Below the pieces are notes generated by a model that had not been told where the DNA came from, made no database searches, and saw only the letters and a program-made list of their open reading frames with translations. From Caldithrix abyssi DSM 13497 (GTDB lineage Bacteria > Electryoneota > AABM5-125-24 > Hatepunaeales > Hatepunaeaceae), in NCBI GenBank assembly GCA_945865405.1, contig CAMBDS010000008.1, positions 25,060 through 89,059 on the forward strand: DNA of 64,000 nt. Direction: 5' to 3'. A program made the position numbers and the translations under genes. Below are positions 26,435 through 33,222 of the stretch, piece by piece (within the stretch, counting starts at the first letter, position 1; each line of letters begins with the position of its first letter).

Positions 26435-27242
26435 ACGACAAAACACCCGGACAAATCAGCAAGACCTTTTCGGCCTCGATCTTCTTTTAGAGATTGCCGT
26501 GCCGAAGAGCATAAGCCCGATTCCTTTACCATTGCCGTCTCAGAAGCAGGAAATTAGCGTTGCGCAGATGCCTCAGTTTAGCACCGAACATTTTCAGCAT
26601 AGATTACGAATCGTAATAGGAGAAGCGTTTAAGCTTATTCTCACGCGCAATCGAACCAGCCTTATATCGTTTAAGAGAGTGCAGGGAGAGTTGGTAATTC
26701 GGATGCAAGAGGCTTTTCTTGGAGCACCAGAACAGCTAATAGTCGATTTGGGAAAATGGATAAAATCACCGCGAGGAGGCGCTCCCAAGTCGATTCGGGA
26801 GTTTGCCGGAACAATTATACATCCTGAAGTCCGGGCAAGAAGCCGCAAACTTTATCACCAGTCGGAAACGAAAGTTCACGACCTGAAAATTCTCTATGAC
26901 AAGGTTAATCAAGAGTTTTTTGAGGGGAAAATTGAGGTAGACATTACCTATGGGCGGGATAGTTCCAGACAGAAGGTGAATGTGAGGAGGCTGGGTTCGT
27001 TTTCGCGACGACAGAAACTTATCACTATTCATCCGCTTCTTGACGACCCGCGAGTGCCGGAATTAATAATTACCTTTACTATTTTTCACGAAATGCTGCA
27101 CGCATTGCAGCCTGACGCGCATAAACGACCACACGACAAGGCGTTTCGTATCGCTGAAAAACAACACCCTGAATATGAAAAGGTAATGGCTTGGCGGAAA
27201 AAGAACGATCGGTTTTTACGAGGACACGGCAAAGTGAGATAG
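26424..27242 (+). CDS. SprT-like zinc metalloprotein
   Basis: 272 aa. The C-terminal half has a SprT/WLM-type zincin core: a helix-strand unit (LKILYDKVNQEFFEGKIEVD), then ITIHPLLDDPRVPEL and the metal motif HEMLHA (His, Glu, His), with a third ligand likely in KRPHDKAFRIAEKQHPEY. The N-terminal 150 residues are basic and unassigned. SprT/Spartan relatives degrade DNA-crosslinked proteins, but many bacterial members are uncharacterised. Start ATG 26424 lies within the 3' end of the transporter gene. A palindrome (27258-27278) follows the stop. Confidence 0.82.
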   Translation: MSAKRQNTRTNQQDLFGLDLLLEIAVPKSISPIPLPLPSQKQEISVAQMPQFSTEHFQHRLRIVIGEAFKLILTRNRTSLISFKRVQGELVIRMQEAFLGAPEQLIVDLGKWIKSPRGGAPKSIREFAGTIIHPEVRARSRKLYHQSETKVHDLKILYDKVNQEFFEGKIEVDITYGRDSSRQKVNVRRLGSFSRRQKLITIHPLLDDPRVPELIITFTIFHEMLHALQPDAHKRPHDKAFRIAEKQHPEYEKVMAWRKKNDRFLRGHGKVR

Positions 27243-27257
27243 TGGAGCCGGCGTAGC

Positions 27258-27278
27258 CCGGCTTCTCTGAAGCCGGGT
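27258..27278 (+). terminator. Palindrome acting as likely terminator after the SprT-like gene
   Basis: CCCGGCTT-CTCTG-AAGCCGGG followed by TTTCCTC. It has the form of a family C element. Confidence 0.55.
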
Positions 27279-27324
27279 TTCCTCAAACTTGCTTTCCTAA
27301 CAGAGGCGTTGTAGATTATTATCT

Positions 27325-29152
27325 ATGAACATCTCATCCCAAAATAATGTCACCCTGAACGCAGTTCCTCTCATACCGACGAAAGTCGGTATCTATGTGT
27401 TCCTTCTGCTTTCATCCTTCATCCTTCATCCTTCAGTCCTCTGTTTCGCCGACACGACCTTCGTCTCCGGCGCAGTCTCGGGCGAATGGACGCGTGAAGG
27501 CAACCCCTACATCGTATTTGACTCGACCTGGGTGCCGGAAGGCGAACGGTTGACACTGACCGCTGGGGTCGAGGCTTTCTTCAACGAAGGGCAGGGACTT
27601 TATGTCTTTGGCGGATTGGACGCATTAAGTGATATTGAAAATTTTCGTGATCAAATAAAGGTGTCTGTTCTCGAAGGTGTCCAACACTGGCAAGGAATTC
27701 GACTCTACGGGCGCGGAGTCACCAATTGGGTCTATGCGGAGATCGATTGCCCGGATACAGCATTTTTCCTTGACAATGGTTACCGTTTCAATATGAACTA
27801 TTGCGAAATTCAATCATTCCGTTCCTTTTGTGGCTATGACAATCAGGGTGTTTTGCACAACTGCTCGTTCGACATCCAAAACAGCCAAATTACGGGCGGT
27901 AGGTGGATCACATATGCCGGCGGGTTAGTCCGTAAGGTTCTCTACATTGAACTTCAACGTAGGCGAATTCGAAGTCGGCACCTATGGCATGGCCGGCGAA
28001 GGTACTGTATTCAACTTATACGGATGTCAGGTATTCGGTACATGCGGCGGAACTACTTCCATAATCGATAGTTGCTACTTTCTCAAACCGCACCCGTACG
28101 CGAGTATTTCTGCCGGTGCTCTTGGGCTAGGTGGTAGTATGCGAAGAACGTATGTGGATGGCAATGGCCGTGCGGGTACTCGAGGTGATCAGACTACAGT
28201 ATTCGAACACAATACCATTACTGGTGATTGCAGCATAAGCGGGAACGCGAATGTCTACGGATGTGACATTGGTGGCGTTTTAAGCCATGGCGGTGAGAAT
28301 GTTGATAAAATCACAATTAGAAATACTAGTATGGGTGGACTCACGATGAATGATCTTGATACCCTCTATATGGACAGTTGCGTTGTCGATGTACGAGTGC
28401 CTCATCTTGATGGATTTAGCTTGGAGAATGTCAGGTTCGGACGCATGACTCGGAATTACATTCGTTCCAAAATAACTAATAATAGTCATGATATATGGTT
28501 TGACCATAATACTATCGTGTTCAATGTTCCAGCCTGGAATTTACTATTTGGAAGAGCCGCTAAATGGACTAACAACATCTTCACAATTTTACAGGAGGGT
28601 GGAGAACTTCGCTTGGGACTCAACCGAGAGTGGCATCGCTATAACTGTTTCTGGGGTTTTAATGAAGTTTGGTCTGGAGTCGATGCAGAAGACCATGAGC
28701 CAGACTCTACAAATTTTACCGCCAATCCGCGTCTGGAATGGTTCGCCAGCGTTCCGTTCCTTTCTGCTGATTCACCCTGTATCGATAGAGCAGATCCTGC
28801 CTATGCTCTTGATACCGATGAAACACGGTCTGACATGGGAGCGCGTTATTTCCACCACGAGGTCTCCGTTATTGCCGATCAGCCTTCCGCTTTCGACTTT
28901 CAGCTTTCCGCTTTTCCCAATCCGTTCAACTCCAGCACCCAAGTCATCTACAGGCTTCCGAGCGCCTCCCGGGTTTCCGTCCGAGTTTTCGACATAGCTG
29001 GTCATGTAGTTGCAAATCTTGTGGATGGTGATCAAGTAGCCGGTCATCATTTGACGCTCTGGATAGCTGATGGTGCTTCGGCGGGTCTCTACTTCTGCAA
29101 GGTCTCTTCCGGATCACACACCACCACTACGAAGGTTATGCTTGTGAAGTAG
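27325..29152 (+). pseudogene. Frameshifted secreted beta-helix-like protein with T9SS sorting domain
   Basis: Two overlapping frames make one protein of about 608 aa. Frame 1 (27325-28071) has a signal peptide and the start of a right-handed beta-helix-like domain (VYAEIDCPDTAFFLDNGYRF). Its last 40 residues are Arg-rich nonsense. The second frame carries the rest of the repeat domain (IIDSCYFLKPHPYASISAGA, DIWFDHNTIVFNV) and the T9SS domain (SAFPNPFNSSTQVIYRLPS), ending KVMLVK. The switch must lie at about 27926-27947 and equals one extra base. The signal peptide contains a family A palindrome (27373-27392) and a CATCCTT tandem (27413-27436). This may be a real pseudogene, a phase-variable gene or a sequencing error. 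Confidence 0.8.
27373..27436. repeat. Family A palindrome and CATCCTT tandem inside a signal peptide
   Basis: ATACCGAC-GAAA-GTCGGTAT (27373-27392, reverse orientation to most copies), then three CATCCTT units ending at about 27436. Translated as LIPTKVGIYV and SSFILHPS. Confidence 0.75.
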
Positions 29153-29175
29153 GGTGGATTGTTATCCGCCTTTGA

Positions 29176-29211
29176 AAAGTGCCGCAGGGTGTCCCCACCC
29201 TGAGGCACTTT
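29176..29211 (+). terminator. Terminator/palindrome after the T9SS gene
   Basis: AAAGTGCC-g-CAGGGTG-TCCC-CACCCTG-a-GGCACTTT followed by TCCTCTTT. A 15-bp stem with one mismatch. The inner CAGGGTG..CACCCTG is shared with the repeat at 32374-32403. Confidence 0.65.
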
Positions 29212-29311
29212 CCTCTTTCCCGTTCCCTCCATGTTTCAAGCGAAGCATAACATGGAGGCACATTCCACTTTCTACTTTTTTCAAACCTCTTCAACTTATC
29301 CCTCATTCCTC

Positions 29312-29340
29312 TTGACTTTTGTCAAAATTTGTCGTATATT
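29312..29340 (+). promoter_or_regulatory. Orphan sigma-70-type promoter (TTGACT-N17-TATATT)
   Basis: TTGACT at 29312-29317, 17-nt spacer, TATATT at 29335-29340, plus strand. No protein gene lies downstream on this strand before the convergent ybaB end. A transcript from about 29347 would include a 21-codon frame (29359-29424) and a hairpin at 29394-29414. Confidence 0.5.
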
Positions 29341-29666
29341 ATAGGCGATTGAGTAGATTATGGTCTATATGTGCTGTATTGTCACCAACGGCCAGTGGCA
29401 AGTTACTAGCCACTTTCAAAAATGACGATTTTGACGATTTCTGCACCCCCCCCCACCCGGTTCTGTGAAGTTGGTGAAGATAATTAAAAATCAAAATCGC
29501 CACAAAAGCCTATCCAATAGGTTCTGTGACGATTGTGAAGATGTGAAGATAATTTTGAATGCTCTCGCGATTTCCCTTATTTATCAAGTAATAACGAAAT
29601 TCAACCCTGGTGTTGAGGCGTATTGTCTTGCGCCCTATTTGACACTTTGAAGAAAGAATTACTACT

Positions 29667-30026
29667 TTAGAATCCCATACCCGGCGGCATTAGACCAGCC
29701 ATACCTGCTGATGCTTTGGCGACTTTCGCTTCGGACTGTTCCTTGACGTCGCGGAGAGCCTGGTTGACTGCGGCAAGGACAAGATCTTCCAGCATTTCAG
29801 GATCGCTTGGGTCAATTGCCTCAGGTGAGATTTTCAATGAAGAAATCTCAAGTTTGCCATTTGCTTTAGCAATGACCGCACCGCCGCCGACAGAAGCCTC
29901 TACTTCAAGCAAAGCGGCTTCTTCCTGAGCTTTGGCAATATCAGCTTGCATTTTCTGAGCTTGCTTCAGAAGCTTGCCCATGTTTCCGCCCATTCCGCCC
30001 CCGCCTCCGCCCATGAAGTTTTTCAT
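29667..30026 (-). CDS. ybaB: YbaB/EbfC-family nucleoid-associated protein
   Basis: 119 aa. A Gly/Met-rich N-terminus (MKNFMGGGGGGMGGNMGKLL) precedes the YbaB core: a long helix (KQAQKMQADIAKAQEEAALL), a small sheet with VGGGAVIAKANGKLE, and a helix (LEDLVLAAVNQALRDVKEQS). It forms dimers that bind DNA. It lies downstream of dnaX in the usual dnaX-ybaB order; recR, which normally follows, is not here (the next minus-strand gene is 2 kb away). C-terminal tail MPPGMGF is typical. Confidence 0.95.
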   Translation of the reverse strand: MKNFMGGGGGGMGGNMGKLLKQAQKMQADIAKAQEEAALLEVEASVGGGAVIAKANGKLEISSLKISPEAIDPSDPEMLEDLVLAAVNQALRDVKEQSEAKVAKASAGMAGLMPPGMGF

Positions 30027-30054
30027 TTGTTGTTCCGAAAAAGTTGTTTAAGGA

Positions 30055-30099
30055 GACAGACTGAAGTCTGTCGTACTGGATACCGGCTTGCGCCGGTAT
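30055..30099. repeat. Family C and family A palindromes between dnaX and ybaB
   Basis: GACAGACT-GA-AGTCTGTC at 30055-30072, then ATACCGGC-TTGC-GCCGGTAT at 30080-30099. The second is the intergenic sister of the copy inside the coding region at 646-665. Confidence 0.8.
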
Positions 30100-30114
30100 G
30101 AGAGCTACTTGAAG

Positions 30115-31737
30115 TCAAACGGGTCTTGCACCCCAACGATTGGTCAAGAGTTTTGTTGCTTCATCCTCTATTTCAGGTTCTGAGGAATCGGCAACAATTG
30201 GGCCGATTTGAAGGTCAAGAGTGACATTGCCGAGTCTGGAATTAATTGCCTCCCGCAATGGTCCGAGCAAAGCTCGCGCAATATCCAAATGCGATTGTGC
30301 CTGAAAATTGATGCGCAACGTTCCGTTTACGGCGGATATGGGTATGCCACCGTGGCGAATCATTCGTGACCGGTGGCTGTGCTCTTTAGAAATCTCGTCA
30401 CAGATCTCTCCCCACATTGCTGAGGCGCGTGTCAACAGATCAGCGTCATTTAGGGTGACTTGCGGAGTATTTGTTGAGGCAGGCTTTTGAGAGGTTTCAG
30501 TTTGCGGTGATGGAGCCGGTCGCCTAACTGTAGCAGGCGATACAGGTTGGGCAGACTGAGCGGGAGCCTGAACCGTGCGAGGAGGAGATGAGGGAGGAGC
30601 AACAGGGGGAGCCCCCTTTGAAATTTGCGCTATCAGGTCCGCGATAACGAGGCTTCGCTCAAATGTCGCCAATTTGACGAGTAGAAGCTGAAGTCGTGTG
30701 CGAGGATTGAAGTTCCGCTTGACATCGGTCTCTGCCGCGGAACAGAGTTGAAGAACCCTGACGAGGTCACCATCGCCCATCTCTTCGGCGAGTGATGCGA
30801 ATTGCTCGCGCGATTCAACAGGAACATCTGCCTTTTCAACGCCGAGAGCTTTCACCTGCATTGTGAGAACAATATGCTCGGAGAGGCCACTTATGAAGTC
30901 CTGGGGGTCGGTGCCCGCCATTGCAAGTTCATCATCGATTTGAAGTGCGCCGGAAAGGGAGTGTGTCTGGATTAGGTCGAGGGCGCGAAAGAAGAGGTCG
31001 AGGCGGATATCGCCGACAACATCGACGGCATCCTTACGCATCACGGTTCCACCGGAAAAGGCGATGATCTGATCGAGGAGGCTGAGTGAGTCGCGGATCG
31101 AACCGTCAGCCTTGCGAGCGATAATGTCGAGGGCTTCGCGCTGGAAGGGCAGATTTTCCCGATTGAGAATCCATTCGAGATGTCCGGCGATTTCGCCTGC
31201 TGTTACCCGACGAAAATCGAAACGCTGACAACGCGAGAGAATAGTTGATGGCAGCTTTTGCGGGTTGGTCGTGGCGAGAAAGAAGTAAGCGTGTGGGGGG
31301 GGTTCTTCGAGAGTTTTCAGCAGGGCATTGAACGCTGGGGTCGAGAGCATGTGGACTTCGTCGATGATCCAGATCTTTGCCTTGCCGTCGATAGGGGCGT
31401 AGCGGACATTGTCGTTGATGCCTCGGACGTCGTCAACACCGTTGTTCGAAGCGGCGTCGATTTCGATGAAGTCGAGGCCTCTATTCTCAAGGATTGCTGA
31501 ACAGCTTCGACAGACACCGCACGGTTCACCGACGATTGGATTCAGGCAGTTTACTGCTCGTGCAAGGAGTCTTGCGGTAGTCGTCTTTCCAACCCCTCGC
31601 GGCCCACTGAAGAGGTACGCGTGGGCGAGCCGCTGCTGCTGAAGTCCGTTGATTATGGTACGGACGACGTGCGGTTGTCCGACGACATCGGCAAACTTCA
31701 GCGGGCGATATTTTCGTGCGAGGACGACGTAAGACAT
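30115..31737 (-). CDS. dnaX: DNA polymerase III subunit gamma/tau
   Basis: 540 aa clamp-loader subunit. AAA+ core with Walker A GPRGVGKTTTARLLAR (about 45-60), a zinc-binding set of four Cys (CLNPIVGEPCGVCRSC), Walker B with DEVHML (about 127), and sensor 1/Arg-finger LSRCQRF. Domain III ends near 370. A Pro/Ala/Gln-rich linker (380-430) precedes a tau-like C-terminal domain (440-520). This linker is where some bacteria frameshift to make gamma; I see no obvious A-run there. The SRP RNA gene lies just upstream on the same strand, a widely conserved neighbourhood. Confidence 0.97.
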   Translation of the reverse strand: MSYVVLARKYRPLKFADVVGQPHVVRTIINGLQQQRLAHAYLFSGPRGVGKTTTARLLARAVNCLNPIVGEPCGVCRSCSAILENRGLDFIEIDAASNNGVDDVRGINDNVRYAPIDGKAKIWIIDEVHMLSTPAFNALLKTLEEPPPHAYFFLATTNPQKLPSTILSRCQRFDFRRVTAGEIAGHLEWILNRENLPFQREALDIIARKADGSIRDSLSLLDQIIAFSGGTVMRKDAVDVVGDIRLDLFFRALDLIQTHSLSGALQIDDELAMAGTDPQDFISGLSEHIVLTMQVKALGVEKADVPVESREQFASLAEEMGDGDLVRVLQLCSAAETDVKRNFNPRTRLQLLLVKLATFERSLVIADLIAQISKGAPPVAPPSSPPRTVQAPAQSAQPVSPATVRRPAPSPQTETSQKPASTNTPQVTLNDADLLTRASAMWGEICDEISKEHSHRSRMIRHGGIPISAVNGTLRINFQAQSHLDIARALLGPLREAINSRLGNVTLDLQIGPIVADSSEPEIEDEATKLLTNRWGARPV

Positions 31738-31895
31738 TAATTGGAAAAGTTAAAAGGTTGAAAGTGCAAGGTTAAAAGGTCGGGATGAGCCGCATAATGA
31801 TGCATCCTGCCCTATTAACATTGCACCTTTCAGGGAAAATTCGGCTGTGCCCCATCATCGATCTCCTGTAATCACAAATGAGACCCGTTTCATGA

Positions 31896-31995
31896 CTGAA
31901 GCCCGGCGAACCCGCGGCACCCGGCAACAACACTTACCGCTGCTACCTTCCGGTCCTGACGGGGTTGGGTGCGCGACCGCTGCGCGGGACCAAAC
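31896..31995 (-). ncRNA. ffs: Bacterial signal recognition particle RNA (4.5S-type)
   Basis: Minus strand. Contains the conserved domain IV loop GTCAGGACCGGAAGGTAGCAG followed by CGGTAAGTG. Flanking arms pair: GTCCCGCGC and GCGCACCC on the 5' side with GGGTGCCGCGGG on the 3' side. Ends are approximate. It binds Ffh and guides membrane proteins to SecYEG. It lies about 160 nt upstream of dnaX on the same strand. A TTATAGT box (about 31995-32001) sits just before the 5' end and may be the -10. Confidence 0.93.
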
Positions 31996-32169
31996 TATAA
32001 GCGCCACAAAAACGGAACATTGCGAAAACAGGGGGGACCTCACAATGGGTATTCGATCCCGCTGGAGCGGGTTGCGGGTTACAGGGCACCGCTATCTCCC
32101 CATCTAGCACAGCCAAAGTAAAAAGTGACTGGTCTAACTTGTGACTGGTCACTGGTAAACGGATAGAAG

Positions 32170-32242
32170 TGGAGCTGAGCGGGATCGAACCGCCGACCTA
32201 TACGTTGCGAACGTATCGCTCTGCCAACTGAGCTACAGCCCC
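32170..32242 (-). tRNA. tRNA-Ala (anticodon CGC)
   Basis: 73 nt on the minus strand. Acceptor stem GGGGCTG pairs with CAGCTCC and includes the G3-U70 pair that identifies alanine tRNAs. Anticodon stem ATACG/CGTAT with loop TTCGCAA (CGC). T loop TTCGATC, discriminator A. CCA is not encoded. A dense cluster of palindromes begins 13 nt beyond its 5' end. Confidence 0.96.
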
Positions 32243-32255
32243 GGAAAGGAAGTGA

Positions 32256-32403
32256 TTGGCGTCAGACTGAAGTCTGACGCCAAACCTAAGGAATCGGACA
32301 GGTCGGGACGACCTGTCCGAGGAGAGGATATTGAAAGCGCGGGCTGAAATCCCGCGCTCCAAGTAGAAGTAATTTGTCGCAGGGTGGGGACACCCTGCGA
32401 CAA
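32256..32403. repeat. Array of four different palindromes
   Basis: Four consecutive perfect inverted repeats: TTGGCGTCAGACT-GA-(complement) at 32256-32283 (13 bp); TCGGACAGGTCG-GGA-(complement) at 32294-32320 (12 bp); AGCGCGGG-CTGAAAT-CCCGCGCT at 32336-32358 followed by CCAAG; TTGTCGCAGGGTG-GGGA-(complement) at 32374-32403 (13 bp). The stem sequences are unrelated, but spacing and loop types repeat. Confidence 0.85.
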
Positions 32404-32410
32404 TGAAAAT

Positions 32411-33082
32411 TTAGCACTCAATCCCATGGCGTATACAGATGCCGTCCAGCATGCTGTAAAGAGCATTTAAGGTGTGGTCTGCTGTATAGGAAGCCGAAGG
32501 AAACGTCGAGTCTGTAATATACGACTCCAAACATTCGCGCTCAACAGCCGAGTGCTCCTTATCGGCTTCGATGTGAACTTTGAAGTAGGCGAGACCCTTG
32601 GGGTCGGACAACCCGTAAAATTCGTTCAGTCCGGCGATTTTCGACTCAGAAACGGCGGGAATCTGGCTCTCATAGCAGTAGAGAGCGGTCAAGCCCTCCG
32701 TGGTGCCTTTGGAGCACTCGGTGCGGAAGCCGTCGATCAAGCTTTGAGTCTCTGGATAGAGTGCCGCCTGTTTGACAGACTCTGTTGAGACGCCGAGCGA
32801 ATTGGCGAACATCAACCAGAGTTCGGGATGGTTGGGGCTGCCAGCTTCCTCATCGATCAAGTTGGAAAGGATCATCCGGCGGGTCGGCTGATCTTCGGTT
32901 TTGGCGTGAACCGCCGAGAGGTAAGTCGGGAAGGCTGCGACGTGGTGATAATATTGCTGAGCGTAGTCGGCGAGTGCCACTTTAGTCAACATCCCTTTTG
33001 TCCAAGCCTGGTAGAAGGGGTGCTGAAGCAGACCCTTCGCGGCGATTTTGCGATCAATTTCAAGGATAAATTCGTTCTGCAT
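32411..33082 (-). CDS. CADD-family di-metal oxygenase (para-aminobenzoate biosynthesis)
   Basis: 223 aa, all-helical TenA/PqqC-like fold. It closely follows the chlamydial CADD plan: HPFYQAWTKG, YYHHVAAFPTYLSAVHA, and the metal ligands Glu79, His85, Glu138 (CYESQIP), His170, Asp174 and His177 (FKVHIEADKEHS). CADD makes p-aminobenzoate for folate by consuming its own Tyr27; the matching residue here is Tyr24, and the essential Lys of the AKEKIRG region corresponds to Lys148. All of these are kept, so the enzyme is probably active (residue matching done from memory of the family). No pabA/pabB genes are nearby. AAGGGA lies before ATG 33082. Confidence 0.88.
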   Translation of the reverse strand: MQNEFILEIDRKIAAKGLLQHPFYQAWTKGMLTKVALADYAQQYYHHVAAFPTYLSAVHAKTEDQPTRRMILSNLIDEEAGSPNHPELWLMFANSLGVSTESVKQAALYPETQSLIDGFRTECSKGTTEGLTALYCYESQIPAVSESKIAGLNEFYGLSDPKGLAYFKVHIEADKEHSAVERECLESYITDSTFPSASYTADHTLNALYSMLDGICIRHGIEC

Positions 33083-33154
33083 TTATTTCCCTTTTATGTT
33101 GTTACCCGCCCGTTGGCGAGTCTATTTCGATTGAATGTAATATAAGTGCTTTTT

Positions 33155-33203
33155 GCTGTCAGACGAGGGCGTCTGCCAGCGGAGGTAGCTCGTTTAGCTA
33201 CCT
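33155..33203. repeat. Family B palindrome plus a second inverted repeat
   Basis: GCTGTCAGACG-AGGG-CGTCTGCCAGC (33155-33180, one mismatch), directly followed by AGGTAGCT-CGTTT-AGCTACCT (33183-33203). Lies between clpB and the CADD gene. Confidence 0.8.
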
Positions 33204-33222
33204 GTTTTCCATTGGGTGTAAT

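Larger units (their letters stand above)
29153..29666. other. Gene-free stretch with terminator, orphan promoter and repeats
   Basis: 514 nt without a convincing gene. Contents in order: a large hairpin (29176-29211), an inverted repeat in CCTCCATGTT..AACATGGAGG (about 29225-29254), a plus-strand promoter (29312-29340), AGTGGC..GCCACT (29394-29414), a run of nine C (29446-29454), and two similar segments starting GGTTCTGTGA (29459 and 29520) and containing GTGAAGATAAT. Confidence 0.6.

Noticed and set aside
29359..29424. 21-codon small gene after the orphan promoter
   Set aside because: No clear Shine-Dalgarno and no way to support coding from one sequence; kept only as part of the candidate RNA.
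30115..30700. Programmed frameshift in dnaX for gamma subunit
   Set aside because: No A-run slippery sequence in the linker region; a single full-length product is the simpler reading.
32256..32403. CRISPR array
   Set aside because: The four palindromes differ in sequence; there are no identical direct repeats with regular spacers and no cas genes.
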